Shown here piece after piece: positions 1-7,921 of a DNA stretch of 46,334 bases. A program made the position numbers and the translations under genes. The stretch covers positions 1 to 46,334 of the forward strand of contig DKAI01000073.1 of assembly GCA_002450755.1 (NCBI GenBank), read 5' to 3'. Every line of letters starts with the position of its first letter. The stretch's first letter is position 1. The notes under the pieces were generated by a model. That model was not told the DNA's origin. It searched no databases and saw only the letters and a list, made by a program, of their open reading frames with translations. The stretch comes from Deltaproteobacteria bacterium UBA6930. GTDB taxonomy: Bacteria > Myxococcota_A > UBA9160 > UBA6930.

Positions 1-870
1 CGAGACTTGAAACATTCTGCGAGCTGAAGCATCGTCCTGTTCCCGAAGAACTCGCAACGACTGCCAAACAAACCAAAAATTTAAAAACACTGCCGGAATC
101 GCATAGACCATACCTAAAAATCCAAGAGCAATAGGAGCGAATGTGATCGGTACCAGGCCAACGGTATACCAAAGCATCTGCCATCGTGTCGGTTGGTCAC
201 CAATTTTATTCGGAAGCATCGGTATACCTGCAGCTTGATAATCAGCCTTTCTGAATAGTGCAATCGCCCAAACGTGTGGGGGTTGCCAAAAGAAAATTAT
301 TGCGAAGAGCAACCAACCCGGAGCTCCCACTGTCCCGCTAACGGCTGCATCCGCAATCAGTGGAGCCGCCGCTCCCGCAGCACCGCCCACAACCGCGTTC
401 CACGTGCTACGAGGCTTCAGCCAGATTGTGTAAACGAAAACGTAGAAAAGAATGCTGGCAACACCTAAACCCGCTGCAAGGGGACCACCTACCTGGTAGA
501 GGACTATAACTGCTATTAGGGACAGCGAGAGACCGAAAACGAGAGCTGAAATGGGAGCCAATCGAGCACTGGGTAAGGGCCGACTAGAGGTTCTAACCAT
601 CTTGGCATCTAAATCCCTCTCTATGTAGCAGTTTAGAGTATTCGCCGCGGCCGCAGCAATTGCGATACCTAACAAGACCAGAAAGGCAAAACGCGGTTCG
701 GGCCATCCGCCGGCAGCCATCACCAAGGCGGGCGTCCCAGAAAAAATCACAAGTGGGAGAATTCTCGGCTTCGTAAGCGAGGCGAATGCTCCCACGACCT
801 CCCACCATGACGGAGTCTGATCGGGGGGCTCGACTGAGGATGTTATTGCTTGAGCGGATTTTTCCTGCAT
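1..870 (-). CDS. ctaB: Heme O synthase (protoheme IX farnesyltransferase), 3'-truncated by window edge
   Basis: Transfers a farnesyl group to heme b to make heme O, the precursor or cofactor of heme-copper oxidases; an integral membrane UbiA-family enzyme. I translated the minus strand by hand from ATG at 870: 290 codons stay open to the left edge, so the C-terminus is missing. The first Asp-rich prenyl-diphosphate motif is visible around residues 77-88 (NTLNCYIERDLDAK), preceded by TKPRILPL and followed by a tryptophan-proline segment (FFWQPPHVWAIALF) and RKADYQAAGIPMLP, all typical of CtaB/CyoE. Hydrophobic helices alternate throughout. AAGG lies about 8 nt before the start. It is divergent from the acyltransferase gene at 999, sharing a 128-bp promoter region. 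The family call is firm; I infer a role in respiratory oxidase maturation, and no oxidase gene is in view. Confidence 0.93.
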   Translation of the reverse strand, partial: MQEKSAQAITSSVEPPDQTPSWWEVVGAFASLTKPRILPLVIFSGTPALVMAAGGWPEPRFAFLVLLGIAIAAAAANTLNCYIERDLDAKMVRTSSRPLPSARLAPISALVFGLSLSLIAVIVLYQVGGPLAAGLGVASILFYVFVYTIWLKPRSTWNAVVGGAAGAAAPLIADAAVSGTVGAPGWLLFAIIFFWQPPHVWAIALFRKADYQAAGIPMLPNKIGDQPTRWQMLWYTVGLVPITFAPIALGFLGMVYAIPAVFLNFWFVWQSLRVLREQDDASARRMFQVS

Positions 871-904
871 ATGCCCTTTAAAGCTTAGTGAACGGTGGAG
901 TGGC

Positions 905-917
905 TAACACAGTGTTA
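905..917. promoter_or_regulatory. 13-bp perfect dyad between divergent ctaB and acyltransferase genes
   Basis: TAACAC-A-GTGTTA is a perfect inverted repeat with a single central base, lying 35 bp upstream of the ctaB start and 82 bp upstream of the acyltransferase start. Its size and placement fit an operator for a dimeric regulator. No regulator gene is adjacent, so the binding protein is unknown and the function is inference. Confidence 0.35.
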
Positions 918-998
918 CCCCGCCGTCGACTCATGGAGCTATTCTAATAACCAATTAAGTTTACTAGGTTTGTCTAAGGCTAGCTCCTCTGGAGGCTT

Positions 999-1655
999 AT
1001 GGAAAAAAGTCGTAAAAGCTCTAGAAACCCTTCTTCCTGGCTTCTAGGAGCCCCTTTGGGCCGAATCGGAGGATGGTTTCTCCGATTACTCGGGTCTACT
1101 TGGCGAGTTCAGGGACCCGGACCGAGTGAAGGGGCATTCGTGGGTGCTCTCTGGCACAGTGGATTCATATGTGCTGCATACCTTTGGAGAGATCGAGGAT
1201 ATAAAATCCTTGTGAGTCGAAGCCGCGATGGCGACCTCATTGAATCAATACTCGGTCCACTCGGATACGGAGCCTCTTTAAGGGGATCCAGTAGTCGGGG
1301 AGGCACTCGGGCTTCACTTGGGGCTATTAGAGCTCTCCGCGAAGGAATTGGGGTAGCCGTACTAATTGACGGACCTAAGGGACCCGCCCTCGAAAGTAAG
1401 CCGGGAGCACTCCACCTCTCGCAAATTGCCGGAGTGGAAATTCTACCAGCTGCAATCGCCGCAAAACCGGCGATACGGTTTCGGAGCTGGGATGGGACCA
1501 TCCTCCCTCTTCCTTTTGCTCGGGTCAGATATGCCTATGGCCAGAAGATCAGAATTGACAAAAATGCCACTGAAGAACAAATCCGTCGGGCCACAGAAGA
1601 GTTGGAGAATTCACTTAACGAATTAACTAAGAAACTTTACGGGATGCTCGAATAA
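999..1655 (+). CDS. DUF374 / LPXLAT-family acyltransferase
   Basis: 218 aa. The pattern ALWHSG near residue 50, SRSRDGDLI near 74, RGSSSRGGTRA around 95-105 and VLIDGPKGP around 119-127, followed by a conserved GA..L..IAGVEILPA block, is the signature of the DUF374 lysophospholipid-acyltransferase-like family. In this superfamily the HxxxxD-type active site is replaced by the WHS and SRDGD elements. Members are commonly linked to lipid A or other envelope-lipid acylation in Gram-negatives, but the exact acceptor cannot be read from sequence. The start has a GGAGG Shine-Dalgarno about 7 nt upstream. The N-terminus is basic and then amphipathic, without a clear signal peptide, fitting a peripheral inner-membrane enzyme. 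It converges on ptsP with only 26 nt between the stops. Confidence 0.82.
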   Translation: MEKSRKSSRNPSSWLLGAPLGRIGGWFLRLLGSTWRVQGPGPSEGAFVGALWHSGFICAAYLWRDRGYKILVSRSRDGDLIESILGPLGYGASLRGSSSRGGTRASLGAIRALREGIGVAVLIDGPKGPALESKPGALHLSQIAGVEILPAAIAAKPAIRFRSWDGTILPLPFARVRYAYGQKIRIDKNATEEQIRRATEELENSLNELTKKLYGMLE

Positions 1656-1681
1656 GAGATCCTTCCACGATGAAAACGGCC

Positions 1682-4021
1682 CTAGGACTCCTCGACGGTG
1701 GTCCTCGCAAGCCAGGGTCCGATCTCAGCGTGCTGAAGTAGGCCCGACGAGCGCAGTCGCTCAGAACACAGTTGATGCACCTCTTGAACAGTACCCAACC
1801 TCACTGCCTCATCGGCATCCTTTTGGAGTTCTGCATAGCGCAGAGATCGAACTATCTCCTTGACAATCGGTACCGCACTTGGGGTTCCGGAGAGCTCCCC
1901 TATACCAAGACCCACTAGAAGCGGAATCGCAAGAGGGCTAGTAGCCATCTCGCCGCAGACAGAAACTGGTATTCCTCTCTCCCGTCCGGCAGCGGCCGTC
2001 ATCTGAATCAAGCTCAAAACACTTGGATGAAGTGCATCGTAGAGGTGTGCGACCCGCTCGTTTCCCCGATCCACAGCTAACGTATATTGAGTGAGATCAT
2101 TGGTCCCAATGCTGAAGAAGTCTGAATATTCCGCCAACGACGAAGCTATTAAAGCAGCACTGGGCACTTCGACCATAACACCAACTGGAAGGGTCTCATC
2201 GAAAGTTATACCCATCCCGGAAAGCTCTTCTTTCGTTTTTTCTACCAGATCTCGCGCTCTGATTAGCTCCTCGATGCTCGAAATCATTGGTAAAAGCAAT
2301 CTAATGTTGCGACCAACACTAGCCTTAAGAATTGCGCGCAGCTGAGTACGAAAGGCTTCCTCATTAGAAAGCGAAAGGCGGATAGATCGAAGACCGAGTT
2401 GAGGATTTTCTTCCTGCTCAAGCCCGGGGAGCCCCTTATCACCTCCCAGATCTAAAGTTCTGATAGTTACAGGACGGGGAGACATTGAGTTCGCCACCCG
2501 TTCGTAAAGTTGCCGCTGCTCACTCTCTGGAGGGAACCTCCTCTGTACCAATGCAAGGAGCTCCGTCCGAAAAAGCCCTATCCCCTCTGCGCCGTGCTGG
2601 TCACAATGCCGTAAATCTGCAAGCAGGCCTGCATTGGCAGTCAACAATATCCTATGTCCATCGAGGGTTTCTGAGGGTCTCTCTTTCAAAGCATCCAGAT
2701 GATCTACGACTAGTGCATAGCGTTCACGCACGCGCTCGAATTCAATTTGCAAATTTTCGTCAGGAGACAGAAAAACAGAGCCGGTGCTTCCGTCAACTAT
2801 TGAAAGTTCACCAGATCTCATTGCAGAGGTTATTCCGGTTGCCCCGGTGACAGTCGGAATCTCCAGGGCGCGGGCAAAGATCGCCCCGTGACTGTTGGGT
2901 CCTCCTCGTTCAGAAACAAGCGCCGCAATGCGATCTGTTTCGAGTAAAGCAAAATGAGCGGGCAATAAGCTCTCAGTCACCAAGATTGCCCCTTCAGAAA
3001 CCGGGAAATTTTCTCGCCTTACTCCCAGTAGTTTCGACGCAATTCGTCTGGCTACATCTTCAACGTCAACTCCACGTTCTCGAAAATAAACATCCTGCAT
3101 ACGGCTGAACATCCCAGCGTAATGGCTTCGTACCTTACGGATTGCAGTGATTCCGTTTTTTGTTTCGTCGACTGCCTCGCCCAGACGGCTCATAAAGCCC
3201 TTATCTTCTAAAATTTGTATGTGGGTGTTGAAAATCGCCGAAAACTCTGGCCCAAAACGCGATCCGGCCTCGTCACGAACACCGTGTAGCTCTCTCAGTG
3301 CTTCTTCAACTGCCGCAAGGAGATCTTCTCTCTCTCTTGCAGGGTCCGAGCTTGGCACATATTCCAGGCGATCGAGCTCGAGCGGGTCCTCCAGGTAATG
3401 AATTTCACCAATTGCGACACCGGGAGATGTTGCCGAACCTCTCAGTTCAAAATTCTTTTCGCGCTGGCGGTCACCAGACGCGAACTGCTGAGTCAAGCTA
3501 TCTAACTCACGAGTAGTGCCTTCGGGTAGCGATAGCATGTGAGCATTAACTACTGTCGGCGATATAAGTTGCGTGCAGGTATCAAGAAGAGCAATATCAC
3601 CTTCTGTAAATTCTCTCGATTTCAGAGTCTGTACTACCAAAACCCCGGCAACTATCTGGCCTACTCTGAGAGGCGCCGCGAGGAGGGTTTGATACCGATC
3701 TTCTCCTGTTTCCGGGAAAAGTCGAGCCCTTGGATCGTTTATAGCGTCCGAGGCATAGACTGGCGCGGCGTCCCCAGCTGCGAGCCCAACAAGACCTTCC
3801 CCAAAAGCCAAAGAAACCTTGCCCACAGATTCACGGGTCAACCCATTCGTGGCTGCGAGATTGAGCCGTTGTCGATCGAGATCGGAGAGATAAATCGAGC
3901 AAAGGTCTACCTCAAGCCTCCGAGAGACCAGATCCACAACGTTATCCAAAGTCTCGTCGAGGTCGTGCGAGCGAGATACGATCCCAGCCACATCGGCCAA
4001 AAGAGTTAATCGATCTTCAAT
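1682..4021 (-). CDS. ptsP: PEP-protein phosphotransferase with GAF domain (nitrogen-PTS enzyme I)
   Basis: First enzyme of the nitrogen-type phosphotransferase chain: it autophosphorylates from phosphoenolpyruvate and passes phosphate to an NPr-like carrier, signalling nitrogen and potassium status. Numbered from the TTG at 4000: N-terminal GAF sensor about 1-155; PEP-utiliser N-domain about 185-310; phospho-His371 in GGPNSHGAIFAR; catalytic barrel with GLFRTE (475-480), IGTNDLTQYTLAVDRG (631-646) and Cys682 in VCGEM. The 772 aa length matches GAF-containing PtsP (E. coli about 748). Start choice: no ATG or GTG precedes the domain. The TTG at 4000 has no Shine-Dalgarno, whereas an in-frame ATT at 4019-4021 sits 5 nt after a perfect AGGAGG (4027-4032), adding IEDRLTL, which fits GAF-family N-termini. 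I annotate the ATT start as likely but unproven. No ptsN or ptsO gene is nearby. It is divergent from rfaE2. Confidence 0.92.
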   Translation of the reverse strand: MEDRLTLLADVAGIVSRSHDLDETLDNVVDLVSRRLEVDLCSIYLSDLDRQRLNLAATNGLTRESVGKVSLAFGEGLVGLAAGDAAPVYASDAINDPRARLFPETGEDRYQTLLAAPLRVGQIVAGVLVVQTLKSREFTEGDIALLDTCTQLISPTVVNAHMLSLPEGTTRELDSLTQQFASGDRQREKNFELRGSATSPGVAIGEIHYLEDPLELDRLEYVPSSDPAREREDLLAAVEEALRELHGVRDEAGSRFGPEFSAIFNTHIQILEDKGFMSRLGEAVDETKNGITAIRKVRSHYAGMFSRMQDVYFRERGVDVEDVARRIASKLLGVRRENFPVSEGAILVTESLLPAHFALLETDRIAALVSERGGPNSHGAIFARALEIPTVTGATGITSAMRSGELSIVDGSTGSVFLSPDENLQIEFERVRERYALVVDHLDALKERPSETLDGHRILLTANAGLLADLRHCDQHGAEGIGLFRTELLALVQRRFPPESEQRQLYERVANSMSPRPVTIRTLDLGGDKGLPGLEQEENPQLGLRSIRLSLSNEEAFRTQLRAILKASVGRNIRLLLPMISSIEELIRARDLVEKTKEELSGMGITFDETLPVGVMVEVPSAALIASSLAEYSDFFSIGTNDLTQYTLAVDRGNERVAHLYDALHPSVLSLIQMTAAAGRERGIPVSVCGEMATSPLAIPLLVGLGIGELSGTPSAVPIVKEIVRSLRYAELQKDADEAVRLGTVQEVHQLCSERLRSSGLLQHAEIGPWLARTTVEES

Positions 4022-4026
4022 AAGCG

Positions 4027-4032
4027 CCTCCT
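4027..4032 (-). promoter_or_regulatory. Shine-Dalgarno that points to an ATT start for ptsP
   Basis: On the minus strand this is a perfect AGGAGG, 5 nt before the in-frame ATT codon at 4019-4021. The reading frame is closed upstream by TAA about 36 nt before the ATT, and no ATG, GTG or TTG lies between that stop and the ATT. Confidence 0.5.
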
Positions 4033-4309
4033 GATAAGCAATTGCGACAGGTTACTCTGGCCACTATACAAAAGGACATCCCATGAGGATGCTGTGACTT
4101 CTGATAGGACTACTTATATTCGCTCAACTGCCTCGATTGCGAGGTAAGGGCCGAGGGTCACCAGGAATTTTTCTGAAAATACAACTCTAGACGCGAGGTC
4201 TAGGGACCAATGAAAACAAGTGATAAAATGCACCGAGATCCGCTAGGTTCCGCCATCCTTCACTTAGACGTGGGTTAATGCCTACCAAAACTAGGGGAGT
4301 AAGAGAAAA

Positions 4310-4795
4310 ATGCCGAATGCCAGGGATTCTGTCCTTTCACGTCGTGAAGCTGCCAAAAGAATTGTGCTCGCCCAGAAAAAGGGACAGATCGTGGTTTTTA
4401 CTAGTGGCTGTTTCGACCTCCTGCATGTCGGGCATCTTCGCTCGTTAGAACAAGCACAATCAATGGGAGATCGTCTAATCGTGGCCGTGAATCGAGATAA
4501 GGTCGTCAGACAACTCAAGGGAAGAGGACGACCGATCGTCCCAGAGAGACAACGAGCGGAACTTTTAGCGGGCCTTGCAAGCGTGGACTGGGTCACCTTC
4601 TTCGGTGAAGAAACTCCACTGGAGATAATCCGACAGCTCCGTCCCGACGTTTACACTAAGGGAGGCGACTGGAGCTTACGAGAGCTTTATGAGAATGATA
4701 TTCCTAAGGACTTCCCAATTGAAGTGCGTAGGCTAAGGCAAATTCCAAACCTTAGAACTACGAAAATTATCGAAAGGACCCGAAAACGAAATTAA
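4310..4795 (+). CDS. rfaE2: D-glycero-beta-D-manno-heptose 1-phosphate adenylyltransferase
   Basis: 161 aa stand-alone nucleotidyltransferase equivalent to the C-terminal half of HldE. It makes ADP-heptose for the LPS inner core. Visible motifs: FTSGCFDLLHVGH with the HxGH ATP-binding signature at residues 39-42, VAVNRD, LKGRGRP and RAELLAGLASVDWV, then KGGDW near the C-terminus, all diagnostic of RfaE domain II. The kinase half (domain I) is not fused and not in this window, so the pathway must be completed elsewhere. It starts at ATG behind a purine-rich stretch (GGGGAG about 13 nt upstream). The 288-bp region between it and divergent ptsP holds no gene, only two short dyads (CATCC/GGATG near 4080 and CTAGAC/GTCTAG near 4190). 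It shows that the cell makes heptose-containing LPS or a related ADP-heptose product. Confidence 0.92.
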   Translation: MPNARDSVLSRREAAKRIVLAQKKGQIVVFTSGCFDLLHVGHLRSLEQAQSMGDRLIVAVNRDKVVRQLKGRGRPIVPERQRAELLAGLASVDWVTFFGEETPLEIIRQLRPDVYTKGGDWSLRELYENDIPKDFPIEVRRLRQIPNLRTTKIIERTRKRN

Positions 4796-5013
4796 TTGAA
4801 GTTCCTATTCCACTGAAACTTGACTCTCGTCAGAACGAGTGGTGTCTTCATATCCCCAAAATGATAAACCCTCGGGAATGGTCATGTGCCTGAGCTCTAA
4901 AAAGACAGGATCTCTAGGATCATTTTCTGGATCGCTTAGCGAGCAACCATAAATGAAATTCAGTGTACGATTCAGGACAGTCTCTACCTTTTGTTACATA
5001 AACCTCTAAAACT

Positions 5014-6285
5014 TCAGGCATCCTTCGCAAGTCTAAGACCGCTGAACTGCCAACGAGCATGAGCGGGAAAGAAATTCCTATACGTTGGACGTATATGACG
5101 CTGGGGAGTGACACACGAACCCCCACGTAAAACATACTGATTGCACATGAATTTACCGTTGTATTCTCCGACTGCTCCTTCGGCCGGACGGTAGCCTGGG
5201 TACGGTACATACGGACTAGCTGTCCACTCCCACACATCTCCGAACATCTGTTTTGGGTCATCGGAGCAGTCCGGCACAAGCGAACTGGGGTGCAGATTGC
5301 CACTATCTAGGAAGTTTCCAGTTGATTTTAGATTCGAAGCTGCGTGTTCCCATTCATACTCAGTGGCCAATCTCGAGCCTGCCCATCGAGAAAATGCATC
5401 CGCTTCGTAGAAGCTTAAATGAACAACAGGTTCACTACCAACTATTTCGTGAGTGCCCCAAAGCGTTTTAGTGATGTAATTTGATGAGCGCTTTTGCCAA
5501 TAAAGAGGGGCAGTCCATCCTTCATTCCTAACCATTTCCCAGCCTTCAGACAGCCATAACTCCGGCTTGTTATATCCACCGTCCTCAATGAATTGTTGGA
5601 ACTCCAAGTTTGTAGTTAGGCGCGAGGCCAACAAGAAAGAGCTTAATAGAACTTCATGATTTGGATACTCGTTATCGAAGCAAAAAGATTTACCCTCGTG
5701 ACCGAAGCGAAAAACACCACCCTCGTAGGGAACCCAAAACAAAGAGTCATCGACTTTTTTTTGAGGGGTGTCTCTACTTAAGTAAGAGGCAATACCTGGA
5801 TTAAGTGAGAACATGTGCTTGACGTCCGTCAGTATTAGTTCCTGATGCTGCTGCTCGTGATGGAGACCAAGAGTTATTAAATCTAACGCTCTCCGGGGTA
5901 CCCCCTTATCAATCTGTTCTAAAACGCACTCGTCAATGCTTCTCCTGTAATCGATTACCTCTTGTAAGGAGGGGCGGGATATCAAACCTCTACCTGGCCT
6001 TGGGTACTGCTCGCCAACCCCGTTGTAATATGAATTAAAGAGATAAAGAAAACTATCGCAGTAATCTTGGTAATTAGGTACGTACTGTCTCAAAAAAAAA
6101 GTCTCGAAAAACCAAGTTGTATGTGCGAGATGCCACTTTGTAGGACTTGCATCTGGCATAGACTGCACGAGACAGTCCTCCGGACTAAGGGGTTCGATCA
6201 GGTTGTGTGTGGTCCCCCGAATTTGCTCATATAATTCTCTGAGTCCAGCACCATCGTGCGAATGATCCGCTACATGGTCATTCAT
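5014..6285 (-). CDS. egtB: Hercynine sulfoxide synthase-type protein, ergothioneine biosynthesis
   Basis: Non-heme iron sulfoxide synthase that joins hercynine to a thiol donor with O2, the central step of ergothioneine synthesis. 423 aa from the chosen ATG at 6285, with GGAG 9 nt upstream; a TTG at 6300 is also open but lacks a ribosome site. The N-terminal DinB-like domain carries WHLAH (residues 51-55) and the iron-binding HHEQQHQE cluster (142-149, HxxxHxE). The C-terminal formylglycine-generating-enzyme-like fold carries GDVWEWTASPY, EYNGKF and VLRGGSC, then HIRPTYRNFFP, all characteristic of the EgtB subfamily. It lies 98 nt downstream of moeA on the same strand. No egtD methyltransferase is adjacent, which is unusual. 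Whether the donor is cysteine or gamma-glutamylcysteine cannot be decided here. Confidence 0.9.
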   Translation of the reverse strand: MNDHVADHSHDGAGLRELYEQIRGTTHNLIEPLSPEDCLVQSMPDASPTKWHLAHTTWFFETFFLRQYVPNYQDYCDSFLYLFNSYYNGVGEQYPRPGRGLISRPSLQEVIDYRRSIDECVLEQIDKGVPRRALDLITLGLHHEQQHQELILTDVKHMFSLNPGIASYLSRDTPQKKVDDSLFWVPYEGGVFRFGHEGKSFCFDNEYPNHEVLLSSFLLASRLTTNLEFQQFIEDGGYNKPELWLSEGWEMVRNEGWTAPLYWQKRSSNYITKTLWGTHEIVGSEPVVHLSFYEADAFSRWAGSRLATEYEWEHAASNLKSTGNFLDSGNLHPSSLVPDCSDDPKQMFGDVWEWTASPYVPYPGYRPAEGAVGEYNGKFMCNQYVLRGGSCVTPQRHIRPTYRNFFPAHARWQFSGLRLAKDA

Positions 6286-6383
6286 TCCAGAAATCTCCAA
6301 TTCTTAATCTCGTTCGATTTGCTAGCGTAGTTAAAGACTGTCCTAACGCAAGATAGGCAATGGGGAGGTCGTGTTTTTGGGTC

Positions 6384-7616
6384 CTACGAGACGAAATCTT
6401 CTTTAAGCAAGTGGACCAATACTTCTGATCCTCTAGAAAGGTGGCTTTCTTTCTCGGGAAAGTCGAGAAGTCCGTCGGCGGTTGCCATAGATCGGAGAAC
6501 TCCTGAGCTTTGGTTACCAGTACTCCTAACACCTAGCCTGCCATTATGGTTCTCAAATAAAACTCTAACGAAGTGACGCCTCCCGGGTTTCTTTTCCATG
6601 CTTTCAAGTAAAACTGCTTTTGAAGTTGGTAAATATAGATTCTTGAAGCCACACATCTTTCTTAAAGCCGGACGAACCAATTTCAAAAAGGTCACAAGAG
6701 AAGAAACGGGATTTCCAGGCAAGCCAAAAACAATAGGTCCATTAGGAAATGATCCAAAAAGAACCGGGAATCCAGGTTTCATCCTAACCCCCCAAAAGTG
6801 AAAATCGCAGCCCATCTCCTTTAAAACGGGACGAACATTGTCATGGTCACCAACGGAAACTCCAGCTGTACTTATAAGCACATCGGAATTTAGGCCAGAA
6901 CGAATTAGCCTCTGCAAATCTTCCGGACGATCTTCCGCTATGCCAAGATTCCGAGGTTTAATGTCAAAGGATGCGCATTCGGCCGCAATGGCATACGCAT
7001 TCGATGCAATAATTCCGCCTTTTCGCAGGTCTTGATCGGGCTCCACCAACTCGTCACCACCCGAAACTATTGCCACGGAAGGCCTCTGGACCACGGGCAC
7101 CAAGGTACGTCCAACTGATGCTAAGAGACCAAGTTGAGGAGAACGAAGAATGCTTCCATGGCTCAGAATTTGATCGCCATCTTTTACATCTTCGCCTGCG
7201 AACCTTACATGCTCACCGGAGAGAACCGCTCGAGTGAATTCAATCTTTTCTCCAGTCCGCTTTACGTCTTCCTGGGGTACTACCGTGTCCGCACCCGGTG
7301 GAATTTGAGCACCGGTAAAAATTCGGGCAGCCTCACCAGTCTCCAGTCGTCTAAGTGGGCGACCCCCTGCAGCCACTTCAAATACCAATTTCAAGGGAAT
7401 AGGACCCTCATTTGCTACGGTTAGGAGGTCCTTGGAACGAATTGCATATCCATCCATCGCAGAGCAATCCCATGGGGGTATCGTTCTCGTCGATACGATC
7501 GTTTCAGCCAGGACCCTGCCGTAGGCTAGTTGAGTTGAAATGGTCTCAGTTGGCAGGAGCTCGATCCTATCTAAAACCGCTAACTGAGCATCCTGAAGGG
7601 AAAGATTGGTTTGCAT
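6384..7616 (-). CDS. moeA: Molybdopterin molybdotransferase
   Basis: Inserts molybdenum into adenylated molybdopterin, the last common step of molybdenum-cofactor synthesis. The 410 aa length matches MoeA. Motifs in order: PPWDCSAMDGYAI near residues 47-59, FTGAQIPPGADTVVPQED near 100-117, the MPT-binding core IVSGGDELVEP..., SNAYAI, STAGVSVGDHDNV, GVRMKPGFPV and GLPGNPVSS, then the C-terminal domain IV barrel. The start is an ATG without an obvious Shine-Dalgarno. It precedes egtB on the same strand. No other moa, mob or moe gene is in the window, so it is separated from the rest of the pathway. The upstream 305-bp gap with divergent ntrB holds a dyad. Confidence 0.94.
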   Translation of the reverse strand: MQTNLSLQDAQLAVLDRIELLPTETISTQLAYGRVLAETIVSTRTIPPWDCSAMDGYAIRSKDLLTVANEGPIPLKLVFEVAAGGRPLRRLETGEAARIFTGAQIPPGADTVVPQEDVKRTGEKIEFTRAVLSGEHVRFAGEDVKDGDQILSHGSILRSPQLGLLASVGRTLVPVVQRPSVAIVSGGDELVEPDQDLRKGGIIASNAYAIAAECASFDIKPRNLGIAEDRPEDLQRLIRSGLNSDVLISTAGVSVGDHDNVRPVLKEMGCDFHFWGVRMKPGFPVLFGSFPNGPIVFGLPGNPVSSLVTFLKLVRPALRKMCGFKNLYLPTSKAVLLESMEKKPGRRHFVRVLFENHNGRLGVRSTGNQSSGVLRSMATADGLLDFPEKESHLSRGSEVLVHLLKEDFVS

Positions 7617-7921
7617 AGCTTAGACAATAGTCCTTTTAAAAAAAATCGACGTTTGAGGGTGTCCGCGCTAAGTTGCCTAAAAATTAGGCGATTGCCATAC
7701 GTCGAAGCCAAATTCAGCCCCTAGACGCCCTGGAGGACAAATTGGCTCCCTTAATGGTGTTACAGCGAAACTTGCAAATTAGCGAGTATTGGCCAACAAC
7801 GGAATCTCGGATTCCTTAAGAACTTTGAGCACGGAAATCTCTTCGGTTATTCAGGCGACGATGTATCACGGGCGCATTTAAAGGACCGGCTAAAGCAACC
7901 CAATCCTTCAGTTAGGAACAA
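7617..7921. other. 305-bp divergent intergenic region moeA/ntrB
   Basis: No credible gene is present. It holds an A-rich run (7637-7645), a perfect 15-bp dyad at 7675-7689, and an AGGAACAA ribosome site directly before the ntrB ATG. I looked for the sigma-54 -24/-12 pattern and did not find a convincing one. It must contain the start signals for both divergent genes. Confidence 0.5.
7675..7689. promoter_or_regulatory. 15-bp perfect dyad upstream of moeA/ntrB
   Basis: GCCTAA-AAA-TTAGGC is a perfect inverted repeat with a 3-nt centre, 59 bp upstream of moeA and 233 bp upstream of ntrB. Position suggests an operator for moeA more than for ntrB. No cognate regulator is identifiable. Confidence 0.33.

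Noticed and set aside
3539..4009. 156-aa plus-strand frame inside ptsP
   Set aside because: Antisense to a well-conserved GAF domain, with no family motif; a shadow frame.
4805..4993. Open minus-strand frame of about 62 codons after egtB
   Set aside because: No ATG, GTG or TTG at its beginning and no ribosome site; the first ATG is deep inside. I considered an egtD remnant but see no EgtD motif.
7617..7921. Sigma-54 promoter before ntrB
   Set aside because: No GG-N10-GC element with good flanks was found.
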